From an uncultured Corynebacterium sp. (GTDB lineage Bacteria; Actinomycetota; Actinomycetes; Mycobacteriales; Mycobacteriaceae), in NCBI RefSeq assembly GCF_946222835.1, contig NZ_CAMIHD010000010.1:24672-88671 (forward strand): a stretch of 64,000 bases of DNA. The letters are read 5' to 3'. The position numbers and the translations under genes are program-made. The notes below the pieces were generated by a model, which was given only the letters and a program-made list of their open reading frames with translations, was not told where the DNA came from and ran no database searches. Shown here piece after piece: positions 50,434 to 59,179 of the stretch. Each line of letters opens with the position of its first letter. Positions within the stretch are counted from its first letter, which is position 1.

Positions 50434-50521
50434 AAGGGACAAGTCTACTGAAGAGGAAAATACCTTCCGTAATTTCCTAAATCACTTTCGATTCCGCCTG
50501 TGACTCGGCTAACATGTAACC

Positions 50522-51088
50522 ATGGAAACTATTACACGCACTGACAGACTCATTCTCATCCCCTTGTCCGCCGCCAATACTGAAGAGACCCACAAGGTCT
50601 ACAGCGACGGACGAATTTGGAGCCACCGTCCCGATGGGCGCTTCGCCGATATTCGCACCACGCGAGCGCTCGCACAGGCCTCCTCCCAGTCTTGGGATGC
50701 CCACCACTTTGGACCATGGGCCGCCTACATGCGCCACAACCCTTCTGAATTCATCGGAGTAGGCGGCGCTATCTACGTTGAAGGCGGAAATTTCTGGGAC
50801 ATTAAATACCGCCTGCGCCCTGCCCACTGGGGTGCCGGATTTGCTACAGAAGTCACGTCGGCGGCGCTAAAGAGCATCCGGCAAGTGGACCCCGACTCCC
50901 CTATCACCGCCCGCGTTACGACGAACCACCCGGCAGCCATCCGGGTTATTGAAAAGCAAGGCCTGCAACAGGTGTGGGAGGGGCGCCGTGTGGGCACCGA
51001 AGACAACCCAGAAGAGCCGGACGTACGTGTCTATGCTGACCGAGAGCTCTCCCCAGAAACACTGAATTTCATTCAGCAGCGCCCTTAA
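50522..51088 (+). CDS. GNAT family N-acetyltransferase
   Basis: A 188-residue acetyltransferase of the RimJ/RimL type. ETITRTDRLILIPLSAANTEETHKV starts the fold, YRLRPAHWGAGFATEVTSAALKS is the acetyl-CoA-binding loop (motif A: WGAGFA), and TTNHPAAIRVIEKQGLQQV is motif B. The acceptor is unknown. It lies on the plus strand between scpB and scpA and overlaps the scpA end by four bases. It breaks an otherwise conserved operon, which suggests a later insertion, although base composition does not look different. Confidence 0.88.
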   Translation: METITRTDRLILIPLSAANTEETHKVYSDGRIWSHRPDGRFADIRTTRALAQASSQSWDAHHFGPWAAYMRHNPSEFIGVGGAIYVEGGNFWDIKYRLRPAHWGAGFATEVTSAALKSIRQVDPDSPITARVTTNHPAAIRVIEKQGLQQVWEGRRVGTEDNPEEPDVRVYADRELSPETLNFIQQRP

Positions 51089-51882
51089 TCCCAGTTGGCA
51101 GCGGCAACTACCGCTGGGTCCACGTCCAGACCTGTCCACGATAGGTCCAGCGGTCCCAGCGCTTCTTCTTGTTGTGCATCGACGGCCTTGGCCTTGTACA
51201 ACTCCAAAAGAGCAAGAAACCGGCCCACCACTTGCATAGAGACCGTACAGTCACGGGTCAGTGCCCCAAAACTTGTCCAGTGGCCGGCGCCTAGCAGTTT
51301 GAGGGTTTCTAAGATCTTGCCGGCTTGCTCTGGCACCGATACCGCCACGGCATGAACGTGGCCGGTAGCCACCTCCTCAGGCGGCTTAGGCCGGAATACT
51401 CCAGCGGCGAGTTCGGCAAAACTGGCTGGCGTATGGCCAAGCGCGACGGGAGGCAAAAGTTCCGCGAACTTCTCTTCGATTGCCACCGCGCGCGGATAGC
51501 TGCGCTGCGCTTCGCGCTGCCACACGGCGAATTGATCCGCTGCTTGTTTATAGGCTTTGTACTGCAAGAGACGGGCAAAAAGAAGGTCTCGTGACTCTAA
51601 TAGCTCCAAGTCTTCAATATCATCCACGTCGCCTCGCGGAAGCAGTCGCGCCGCTTTTAGATCCAAAAGCGTGGCCGCCACCAAGAGAAAATCCGTAGTC
51701 TCATCTAGGTCCGCTGATTCTCCCAGCTGACGCGTATAAGCCACGAACTCGTCGGTCACCTCTGAAAGCGCAACGTCGGTCACGTCCATTTTTTTGGACT
51801 GGATGAGCTGCAAGAGAAGGTCAAAAGGGCCCTCAAAATTCCGCAGCGCAATGCGAAAGCCCGTAATCTCCGGCTGGGTCAC
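51085..51882 (-). CDS. scpA: Segregation and condensation protein ScpA
   Basis: A 265-residue kleisin that links the heads of the SMC dimer. The N-terminal helical domain (FEGPFDLLLQLIQSKKMDVTDVALSEVTDEFVAYTRQL) and LVAATLLDLKAARLLPR, which binds the SMC neck, are clear. The C-terminal winged helix (VSMQVVGRFLALLELYKAKAVDAQQEEALGPLDLSW) binds the SMC cap. The start is GTG 51882, six bases after parA. Together with scpB and parA it serves chromosome organisation. Confidence 0.94.
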   Translation of the reverse strand: MTQPEITGFRIALRNFEGPFDLLLQLIQSKKMDVTDVALSEVTDEFVAYTRQLGESADLDETTDFLLVAATLLDLKAARLLPRGDVDDIEDLELLESRDLLFARLLQYKAYKQAADQFAVWQREAQRSYPRAVAIEEKFAELLPPVALGHTPASFAELAAGVFRPKPPEEVATGHVHAVAVSVPEQAGKILETLKLLGAGHWTSFGALTRDCTVSMQVVGRFLALLELYKAKAVDAQQEEALGPLDLSWTGLDVDPAVVAAANWD

Positions 51883-51888
51883 GATAGC

Positions 51889-52767
51889 TTAAACGGTTGA
51901 ACGCTCAATGACCTCTTTGGCCAAGTTGCGGTACTGCTGCGTAGCCGGGGAGTTTGGTGCCCAGGTAGTAATTGGTTCACCGGCTACCGACGTCTCCGGG
52001 AAGCGAACGGTACGAGTAATTACGGTGTCAAAAACCTTGTCGCCGAAGTAGTCCACCACGCGGGACATTACCTCCCTAGCATGCTTGGTGCGGCGATCAA
52101 ACATGGTTACCAAAATGCCCATGACCTCAAGGTCAAAGTTGATGCGATCTGAGACTTTTTCAACAGTATCGGTCAACAAAGCCAAGCCGCGGAGGGAGAA
52201 AAACTCGCACTCCATGGGAATAATAACGCCCTGTGAGCAGGCAAGGGCGTTGACGGTCAAAAGACCGAGGGAAGGCTGGCAGTCAATAATGATGAAGTCA
52301 TAATCACGACGAACCGGGCGCAAGGCACGGGCAAGTGTGTGCTCGCGACCGACCTCATTAACCATCTGAATTTCCGCAGCGGACAGATCAATATTGGCCG
52401 GAACCAAATCCAAGCCCGAAACCCCAGTGTGCTGAATCGCGGAGTGAATGGAGGTGTGACTATCGAGCATCACATCATAGATGGTGTCTTCTATATCGTC
52501 ATGCGTGAGCCCAAGACCCGCCGAAAGCGCGCCCTGGGGGTCAAGGTCAACCAAGAGGACTTTACGGCCAAATTCGGCAAGGCAAGCGCCCATATTAATG
52601 GTGGAGGTAGTTTTACCCACGCCGCCTTTTTGGTTACACATCGAGATGATGGTGGCCGGCCCATGCTTTTCCAAGGGTGCGGGTTCTGGCAACTCGCGGA
52701 TAGGACGACCGGTCAGCCCCACCTCTACATCAGAGGCAGAAAAGAGACCCTCTTCGCTCACAGTCAC
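51889..52767 (-). CDS. ParA/Soj-family ATPase
   Basis: A 292-residue Walker-type ATPase with GTG start. The deviant Walker A is KGGVGKTTS in CNQKGGVGKTTSTINMG, Walker A' is LLVDLDPQG, and Walker B is FIIIDCQPSLG. The first 35 residues are an extension with LTGRPIRELPEP. It is the parA paralogue that pairs with scpA in actinobacteria (Rv1708 type), not the parA next to parB at the origin, since no parB is adjacent. It may help position the chromosome or other cargo. Confidence 0.92.
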   Translation of the reverse strand: MTVSEEGLFSASDVEVGLTGRPIRELPEPAPLEKHGPATIISMCNQKGGVGKTTSTINMGACLAEFGRKVLLVDLDPQGALSAGLGLTHDDIEDTIYDVMLDSHTSIHSAIQHTGVSGLDLVPANIDLSAAEIQMVNEVGREHTLARALRPVRRDYDFIIIDCQPSLGLLTVNALACSQGVIIPMECEFFSLRGLALLTDTVEKVSDRINFDLEVMGILVTMFDRRTKHAREVMSRVVDYFGDKVFDTVITRTVRFPETSVAGEPITTWAPNSPATQQYRNLAKEVIERSTV

Positions 52768-52888
52768 ACCTGCTTCCTTGACGCCAAGTTCCGGACCATG
52801 ACACTTGGCTTAGGGTTGATTACAACGTTGTCATTAAAGCGTACCCGCTACAGCAAGCAAGTACCGAGACTTAGATTATATCAAGCTT

Positions 52889-53890
52889 TTAGCGTTGACT
52901 AGAACGGCGTTTGAGTGCGACTACTAGAGCAACTAGGACGATAAGTACTGCCGCGGCTGCCCCTCCAATAATCCAGCCCAGATGCGAGCCCTCATTCTCA
53001 TCCTTGGGTTCTTCTTGTTGCCGCTTGTCGAGGTGTTCTGACGCAGATTGATAATTAGGGTCCTGCAAAGTAACGATCAGGGCGGCACCAGAACCATCAT
53101 TGCGCAGCAACTGCATAATGAAGGGATTATCAGGCGCTTCTCCCTCTGGATACGTCAAAGTGAGGGTGCGTGATGACGCATCGACGTCGCGCTTTACACC
53201 TTGGATAATATTGCCTTCGCCGTCGAGGTAACGCAGCTTAACGTCGTTTTCCTCGGTGTCTTTGAACTGCTGGTAGAGGTCATAGGCCTGCTTGAGCCCC
53301 ATCTTCGCGGTAATAGTATTGCCTTCAATATGGGATTCAAGGTTGACGTATTCTGCGCCCTCAAGGTTGGCTTCCCCTGCAGGCTTACGTTCGGGTTTTT
53401 CACCTGGGACTACCGGGAGATTTTCCTTCCCCTTCGCCGGCGCATGCTTTTCCGCCCCGCCTTCGGCTCCCTTGTCTGCTGGAGCATTGCCGCCTTCAGC
53501 CGGCTTATCCGGTGCCGGGCCAGGCGCTGGAGCTGAAGCACCCTCTGCACCGTCGATTTCGTCCTGAATGTCGCCCTGCGAGACCGAACCATCGGCGACG
53601 AGCGTGAGGGTCGCATTCATGCCTTGAGCAGAAACGGGGACCGAAATCTGGCCGCCTTCAGCCGGTGCGGTGATGGTAGCGGAGGTACCCGAGGCGGAGA
53701 CATTCCAGCCATCGCCCGAGTAGCTAGCCTCGGCAGGCACGGGCAAGCTCACGGTCGTGGTCTGGCCGGCCGGAACCGAAATGGGGGCGGCAATAGCGGC
53801 CTCTACCTCCGGTGGCAGCTGGGCATGCGCTACCGCAGGGAAAACCAATGCGGCGGAAAGCGCCGCACCGGCGACACGAGATGAAAACAT
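52889..53890 (-). CDS. Surface-anchored protein with signal peptide, Pro/Ala/Gly/Glu linker and C-terminal helix
   Basis: A 333-residue protein I do not recognise. A signal peptide (MFSSRVAGAALSAALVFPAV, cleavage after AHA) is followed by a beta-rich domain (30-110), a linker of Ala, Pro, Glu, Gly and Lys (115-165), a second domain (175-285) with an NEAT- or HtaA-like feel (NLESHIEGNTITAKMG; LRYLDGEGNIIQGVKRD), and a membrane helix (about 305-327) with a basic end. It should be exposed outside the membrane. It stands alone between parA and xerD. Confidence 0.75.
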   Translation of the reverse strand: MFSSRVAGAALSAALVFPAVAHAQLPPEVEAAIAAPISVPAGQTTTVSLPVPAEASYSGDGWNVSASGTSATITAPAEGGQISVPVSAQGMNATLTLVADGSVSQGDIQDEIDGAEGASAPAPGPAPDKPAEGGNAPADKGAEGGAEKHAPAKGKENLPVVPGEKPERKPAGEANLEGAEYVNLESHIEGNTITAKMGLKQAYDLYQQFKDTEENDVKLRYLDGEGNIIQGVKRDVDASSRTLTLTYPEGEAPDNPFIMQLLRNDGSGAALIVTLQDPNYQSASEHLDKRQQEEPKDENEGSHLGWIIGGAAAAVLIVLVALVVALKRRSSQR

Positions 53891-53902
53891 ATATGTCCTT
53901 TC

Positions 53903-54793
53903 TTAAGCACGAGGGTGCGCAGTGCGCCATACCTCGCGCAGGGAATCGGCAGTGACGTGAGTATATATTTGCGTTGTCGTCACCGATGAATGTCCCAGCA
54001 ATTCTTGCACGGTGCGCACATCTGCGCCGCCTTCCAGCAGGTGCGTCGCAAAAGAATGCCGCAAGGTGTGTGGCGAAATGGACTTGTCCAGCTCGACGCG
54101 CTGCGCAGCCGTCTTTAAAACCGCCCATGCGCTCTGGCGCGATAATGCTCCACCGCGGGTATTGAGAAAAAGCGCCGGCGTCTTGCCTTTGCTCAGCGCG
54201 GGGCGTGCCCGCACCAGGTAAGCATCGATAGCTTTTCGGGCGTGCGAGCCCAAGGGCACAATTCGTTCTTTGTCTCCTTTACCCCGCAGGCGAATTACCT
54301 CCTGCGCGGCAGAAACGTCATCAACATTTAGGGAGATGACTTCCGAGATTCGTGCGCCGGTGCCATAGAGCATTTCCAGCAGGGCACGGTCGCGCACATC
54401 CACAGGGGTTTCTGTGGGAATTGCTTCAATAAGTCCACTGACCTCGTCCACCGATAACGTCTCGGGCAGGTGTTGCCCGGTTTTCGGAGGGGTTACTTCA
54501 ACTGCAACGTCGATGTCTACAACGCCTTCTGCCACAGCGAATTTATGCAAGCCGCGTGCAACGATGAGCGCGCGATTAGCTGAGGACGCCGCCATTGTGG
54601 AGCGCAAATGCTTGAGATAAGCCTCCACCATCGGGCGCGTCACCGCTCGCAGGTCCTCTACTCCGCTGTCATTCAACCAGGCCAGGTAGCGGCGGACATC
54701 GCGGCGATAATTACTCAACGTATTCGCAGAAACGCCGCGCTCTACCGCGAGATGGTTCAGCCACGTTTGCGCTACATCTTCGAGTGCACTCAC
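53903..54793 (-). CDS. xerD: Tyrosine recombinase XerD
   Basis: A 296-residue recombinase that resolves chromosome dimers at dif with XerC. GTG 54793 (VSALEDVAQTWLNHL) is chosen; it overlaps the NUDIX stop and fits the family start. The SAM-like core-binding domain is residues 1-95. The catalytic set is complete: Arg in TGARISE, Lys in RGKGDKER, His-x-x-Arg in HTLRHSF, His in LLGHSS and nucleophile Tyr in TTQIYTHV. It lies next to the NUDIX gene, as in M. tuberculosis (Rv1701 after Rv1700). Confidence 0.95.
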   Translation of the reverse strand: MSALEDVAQTWLNHLAVERGVSANTLSNYRRDVRRYLAWLNDSGVEDLRAVTRPMVEAYLKHLRSTMAASSANRALIVARGLHKFAVAEGVVDIDVAVEVTPPKTGQHLPETLSVDEVSGLIEAIPTETPVDVRDRALLEMLYGTGARISEVISLNVDDVSAAQEVIRLRGKGDKERIVPLGSHARKAIDAYLVRARPALSKGKTPALFLNTRGGALSRQSAWAVLKTAAQRVELDKSISPHTLRHSFATHLLEGGADVRTVQELLGHSSVTTTQIYTHVTADSLREVWRTAHPRA

Positions 54794-55428
54794 AGCTGCT
54801 TTAGATCTGCGCCCGTGCGGCGGGAGCTCAACGACGTCGGCCGCAGGGTAAATGGCTCCTCCACGCTGCGGGTCTCCTTGCCGCCGCGCAAAACTGCGTA
54901 GGCAGCCAAGATACCGCTGCACGCAATGGAGTTGACGATTTCGCCTCTCAGCACTCTATCGACGGCATCGTCTAGCTTTACCCATGCGATTTCCATATCG
55001 GCTTCTTCATCCCCAGTAGCCTCCATCCGTGGGACGTTGCTAAGGCCCGAGGCTAGGAATACGCGGACCGCCTCTTCGCAGAATCCGGGTGAAGTCACCA
55101 GGTCCGTCAGCACAGACCACTTCTGTGCGCTTAAGCCGGCTTCTTCCTGCAATTCGCGTTGCGCACCGGTTAGCTCATCTTCGCCACGTACATCGAGCAA
55201 TCCTGCCGGCAGCTCCCATAAACGCTTGCCCACGCTATGACGGTACTGATACACCATCGCAATACGCTCGTCTGGGTCCATAGCTACTACAGCTACCGCC
55301 CCCAGATGCTCGACTACCTCGCGGCAAGCGGACACATCGCCGGGCATTACCACCTCGTCGCGGCGAAGGGCGAGAATAGGGGCGTCGACAAGCAGCTGCG
55401 AATCAAGCACCTTGAAGTCATGCGCCAT
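54790..55428 (-). CDS. NUDIX hydrolase, ADP-ribose pyrophosphatase type
   Basis: A 212-residue hydrolase. The Nudix box is complete in GLLDVRGEDELTGAQRELQEEAGL (Gx5Ex7REx2EExG). The N-terminal HDFKVLDSQLLVDAPILALRRDEV and IAMVYQYRHSVGKRLWELPAG are typical of ADP-ribose pyrophosphatases such as Rv1700. It lies three bases downstream of steB and overlaps xerD by four. In M. tuberculosis and C. glutamicum pyrG lies between the steB/mctB gene and this gene; here it does not. Confidence 0.93.
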   Translation of the reverse strand: MAHDFKVLDSQLLVDAPILALRRDEVVMPGDVSACREVVEHLGAVAVVAMDPDERIAMVYQYRHSVGKRLWELPAGLLDVRGEDELTGAQRELQEEAGLSAQKWSVLTDLVTSPGFCEEAVRVFLASGLSNVPRMEATGDEEADMEIAWVKLDDAVDRVLRGEIVNSIACSGILAAYAVLRGGKETRSVEEPFTLRPTSLSSRRTGADLKQL

Positions 55429-55431
55429 GGG

Positions 55432-56334
55432 TTACTCCTTTCCCGGCAGGGCAGAATCTGCTGTTTCGGCGGCACCATAATCGCCCTGGCCGCCGTCGAG
55501 TTGCTCCTGGGTAGCCAGGATAACCGCGATGCGCTCCAAAGCTCGCTCTGTGCTATCGACCGTAGACAACTTCGCATCCTGATCGCGCACCTGGGCTAGC
55601 GCTTTATCATCCTGAGTCTGCTTGATGCGCCCGCTCAGCACCACGGATCCATTAACATCATCTAAACCGGTAGCAAATTCCGCCAGGGCGCCGGAGGGGT
55701 AGCCGCGCAGGCCGCTACCAGAAACCACAATAATGGCTTGAGCTGGAACAATGGTTCCATCCTCATAGTCGATAAAGCCCTCGTCGCGCAGCTCGTGGAG
55801 CAGTTCCGCTCGTTCTTCTACCGAGGCCAAAGGCTTCGTGCTTTCAGGGTCCATAGACAGTGCAGTACCCAATACCTCACCGCTGAGGGCACTTGCCGAT
55901 TCCGGGCCCTTAGTATCCGCCTTCTTGGGCGCAGCGTCCTTCAAGATGGGCACAAGCTTATCTTTAGTCTCCGGGCGTAGGAAATCTTTGGTCAGCTTAA
56001 TCTCACCGGCCTCGGTGGCATCGGAAGACTCCAACAGTTTCCTAATGGCATCCACGTCGCCGCCATTGGCATCATCGGTAGTGACGATGAGTACTGGGCG
56101 CTGAGACAAAGTACCATCAACCAATTCCGCGCCAGAACCGGCCACTATCTTATCGCTAGCTTCATTCTGGGTCTGGAGAATCTTATTGTCTTGGACCACC
56201 TTTCGGTGCTCCTCGCGGATCGGATCATCGTCGGCCATGCTGGTGGTCAGGTTGGGTGCGATTACCAACGCGCCCAACGCTACGCCGACTGCGGCCCCGA
56301 AGCCCAAACCTGCTATAAGCTCAGTCTTTGCCAT
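55432..56334 (-). CDS. steB: SteB / MctB family membrane protein
   Basis: A 300-residue protein with one N-terminal membrane helix (about 7-27), a coiled coil (EEHRKVVQDNKILQTQNEASDKIV) and an extracytoplasmic alpha/beta domain (80-270). In M. tuberculosis the homologue (Rv1698) is described as outer-membrane channel and copper-related MctB. In C. glutamicum the gene beside steA was named steB and shown to act with SteA in daughter-cell separation. The neighbourhood (steA, recN, ppnK) is the same here, so the cell-separation role is preferred. It starts three bases after steA. Confidence 0.88.
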   Translation of the reverse strand: MAKTELIAGLGFGAAVGVALGALVIAPNLTTSMADDDPIREEHRKVVQDNKILQTQNEASDKIVAGSGAELVDGTLSQRPVLIVTTDDANGGDVDAIRKLLESSDATEAGEIKLTKDFLRPETKDKLVPILKDAAPKKADTKGPESASALSGEVLGTALSMDPESTKPLASVEERAELLHELRDEGFIDYEDGTIVPAQAIIVVSGSGLRGYPSGALAEFATGLDDVNGSVVLSGRIKQTQDDKALAQVRDQDAKLSTVDSTERALERIAVILATQEQLDGGQGDYGAAETADSALPGKE

Positions 56335-56337
56335 GCT

Positions 56338-57489
56338 CTATGCGCCCCCAAAGAGACTCGACCAGGTTTCGCTGAGGTTGCTAGCAAAGTCCTGGCTGCC
56401 GCCAAAGCCGACGATGAGGATTACCGCCGCAATCGCAACCAGGATTCCTAGCAGCGCCCACAACCAGCCGAGGTTGGATGAAGGGGCACTGTAGAGATTA
56501 ATCACCGCATCCGCGTCCACTACCTTCGTGCCGGCCTTAAGCCGGGAAAGTACCGCCGAGGGATTGGTACGATCCGCAAAAATATCGTCGAGGTCTACCC
56601 CACCGCCGGCTTGCACGATAAGGTCCGCACCGTGGTAGTCAGCAAATAGCAGGCCCAAGTCAGTACCTGAATGCGTTGCAGCTGGAAAGGTCATGGCGCC
56701 AATCCCGAGATCCTGGATGCGATCAAGGCCTTCTGCCTCGCCTTCCGGATCCGCGGGTACGACCACGCGGGCTCCGCAACGCAGGGCCTCATCGCTCACA
56801 CCTTTGGGATCACCGATGATGAAGTCTGGCTTATAGCCCTGTGCCAGCAGAGAGTCTGCCGCCGCTCCGACCGCGATTAACAGCGGCTCATACTCGCGGA
56901 TAAAGTTTCGTAGCTGCTTGAGCTGCTCGCGGTGCCGGTCAGTCGGCGAGAACAGGATTACCTTTCGGCCGGCAATCTCAGAGCCGGAAGCGGGGACCCC
57001 GAGGCCGTCAATAAGCAGCGGGCCCTCCGAGTTAATAAAGTCAATGGAATTGCCGAAAAAGGATTCCATGTGGTCAATAAGCGCCCCCTGCGCCGAAGTG
57101 AAGTTCTTCTCTGCTTTTTCGCGAGTAACCACGCGTCCGGTTCCTAGAGCCTTGTCTCCGCTAAAGACCGTACCGTCCTCTCCGATACGCGCCTTCTTTC
57201 CTTCCTTAAACTCAGAAACGAAGGACTGGCCAACTCCCTCTACGAGGGCAATGTCGGCGTCGAGCAAGATGTGCGGACCATAATTGGGGACCGTTCCGGT
57301 AGAAAAATCCGCCACATTAATCACGGCGGAGGGCTTAAGGTCTACGAGGGTCTGAGCCTCGTGGCGAGAAATATTTGCCGCATCAATTACGGCGATATCG
57401 CCTTCACTAAACTTTTTCATCCCTTTGGCACCCGGAGTGCAATCGCGCAGTACACCGGGCTGATCGGGGTTACGGGAAAACAGAGCCAT
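56338..57489 (-). CDS. steA: SteA, thiamine-pyrophosphokinase-like cell-separation protein
   Basis: A 383-residue protein starting at ATG 57489 (MALFSRNPDQPGVLRDCTPG). The N-terminal domain (1-170) is family-specific. The middle domain (175-335) resembles thiamine pyrophosphokinase (LLIAVGAAADSLLAQGYKPDFIIGDPKGVSDEALRCGA; GTDLGLLFADYHGADLIVQAGG), but it probably does not act in thiamine synthesis. A C-terminal membrane helix (about 350-372) anchors it. With SteB it is reported to regulate septal peptidoglycan cleavage (RipA pathway) in C. glutamicum. Confidence 0.9.
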   Translation of the reverse strand: MALFSRNPDQPGVLRDCTPGAKGMKKFSEGDIAVIDAANISRHEAQTLVDLKPSAVINVADFSTGTVPNYGPHILLDADIALVEGVGQSFVSEFKEGKKARIGEDGTVFSGDKALGTGRVVTREKAEKNFTSAQGALIDHMESFFGNSIDFINSEGPLLIDGLGVPASGSEIAGRKVILFSPTDRHREQLKQLRNFIREYEPLLIAVGAAADSLLAQGYKPDFIIGDPKGVSDEALRCGARVVVPADPEGEAEGLDRIQDLGIGAMTFPAATHSGTDLGLLFADYHGADLIVQAGGGVDLDDIFADRTNPSAVLSRLKAGTKVVDADAVINLYSAPSSNLGWLWALLGILVAIAAVILIVGFGGSQDFASNLSETWSSLFGGA

Positions 57490-57508
57490 GGCCCCTATTT
57501 TGGCGTGA

Positions 57509-59179
57509 TTAAGAGTGCGAGTGGGTGAGGCGCGCGGAAGCTTCTTCCTGTGCGCGGTCAAAAAGCTCTTGTGCGTGCGCGCGGCCGGTCTCAGTATCAT
57601 CCAAGCCTGCCAGCATGCGGGCCAGCTCCTCTACACGTTCTTCCTGCGATAGTTCCGCCACACCGGAGGTAAACTTCTCCTTAGAGACATGTAAATGAGC
57701 ATCAGCGTACGCGGCTACCTGCGGCAGGTGTGTCACCACAATAACCTGGTTGTGCACGGCCAAGCGTGCCAGACGGCGGCCGATCTCCACCGCAGCACGG
57801 CCGCCCACCCCGGCGTCTACCTCATCGAATACCAGCGTGGCGCCGTCTTCTTCCGCCAGCACAACTTCCAAGGCCAACATGACGCGGGAAAGTTCACCGC
57901 CTGAAGCAGCAGACGCAATGGGTTTGCCGTTCAACTGCAGCTCAGCCGCGTCTGCGCCAGATTTAGAGTATTTCGCCTGCGTAAGCTCCACCGTCAAGGT
58001 GGAATTTGGCATGGCCAGGCCATGGAGCTCTCGCGTTACCTGCTCTCCAAGGGCCTTTGCCGCTTTCCGACGCCCCTTTGTCAGCTCCCCAGCCCGCTCG
58101 ATCATCACCGACTCAGCATCCTTGACCTGTTTTTTCAATTCCTCGAGAGCTTCTGTGGAGGTATCCATGGATTCGAGCTGTGCAGCGGCCTTGTTGCGCC
58201 ACGCCACGACGCCATCAATATCCCCCGCATATTTTCTGGTCAACGTGCGCAATTCTTGCTGCCGCTGCAAGGACTTCTCCAAAAGGTGCGGATCCGCCGG
58301 CAACCCCGCCAAATAGCCCCCAAGCTCTCCGGAAATATCCCCCAGCTGCGCGGTGATCTCGCTGAGTCGCTCACCTAATGCTGCCAATTCCTTATCGGTC
58401 GATCCTGCCAATGCTGAAGCCGCCCGGCCCAGCAAAGCTGAGGCAGCTTCCTCCATTTCCTCAGTTCCATCGATGGAAGCCAGCGCTACCACCGCGGATT
58501 CGCGCAGCCCATCGACGTCTTGCAGCTTGCGAACCAGCTGCACCAATTCCTCGTCCTCACCGGGTTCCGGGGCGATACCATCGATCTCATCCACCGCGAA
58601 TTGCAGGCGGTCGACCTCCTGGGCGAGTTCGCGGCGCTGTTCCGTACGCCGCTTATAGTCCTTGGCCAGGCTGCGCCATTTTTTAAAAGCTTCGGTATAA
58701 CGCTGGCGCACGCCCGCCAATTTTGGATCTGCTCGGTCTACAGCGCCGAGTTGCTCCTCAGGCGCAAGCAAACGAAGCTGATCATTTTGTCCGTGGACCG
58801 TAATGAGCTCGCGCGCGAACTCGCCCAAGGTTGCCGCCGGTACCGCGCGGCCGCCCAAATAGGCTCTCGATCTACCAGCGGCAGAAACCGTACGCGAGAC
58901 GATGTATTCGCCATTCTCATCAGCATCCCCGCCAACTGACTCCACCAGCTCTCGGATGGATTCCTTCGAGGAGGAAAAATGGCCCTCCACTGCGGCCTTC
59001 TTGGCACCATCACGTACCCGGGAAGCATCTGCGCGTCCACCTGCTAAGAGCCGCAATCCAGTAACCACCATGGTCTTACCCGCACCGGTCTCACCGGTAA
59101 GCACGGTCAGACCTGCGGATAGCTCCGCAGAGCTCTGGCTAATGACGCCCAGATCATTGATGGAAATATCGACGAGCAC
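57509..59179 (-). CDS. recN: DNA repair ATPase RecN
   Basis: A 556-residue SMC-like protein of double-strand-break repair. GTG 59179 (VLVDISINDLGVISQSS) fits the family start and sits in the ppnK stop. Walker A is GETGAGKTMVVTGL near residue 35. A long coiled coil (150-370) carries LxxL repeats. The C-terminal part has SGGELSRVMLALEVVL (signature) and LVFDEVDAGVGG (Walker B). It is the first of ppnK-recN-steA-steB in the transcription order after tlyA. Confidence 0.94.
   Translation of the reverse strand: MLVDISINDLGVISQSSAELSAGLTVLTGETGAGKTMVVTGLRLLAGGRADASRVRDGAKKAAVEGHFSSSKESIRELVESVGGDADENGEYIVSRTVSAAGRSRAYLGGRAVPAATLGEFARELITVHGQNDQLRLLAPEEQLGAVDRADPKLAGVRQRYTEAFKKWRSLAKDYKRRTEQRRELAQEVDRLQFAVDEIDGIAPEPGEDEELVQLVRKLQDVDGLRESAVVALASIDGTEEMEEAASALLGRAASALAGSTDKELAALGERLSEITAQLGDISGELGGYLAGLPADPHLLEKSLQRQQELRTLTRKYAGDIDGVVAWRNKAAAQLESMDTSTEALEELKKQVKDAESVMIERAGELTKGRRKAAKALGEQVTRELHGLAMPNSTLTVELTQAKYSKSGADAAELQLNGKPIASAASGGELSRVMLALEVVLAEEDGATLVFDEVDAGVGGRAAVEIGRRLARLAVHNQVIVVTHLPQVAAYADAHLHVSKEKFTSGVAELSQEERVEELARMLAGLDDTETGRAHAQELFDRAQEEASARLTHSHS

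Noticed and set aside
56338..57489. Thiamine pyrophosphokinase function for SteA
   Set aside because: Similarity is limited to the fold, there is a terminal membrane helix, and the locus is that of steA-steB.
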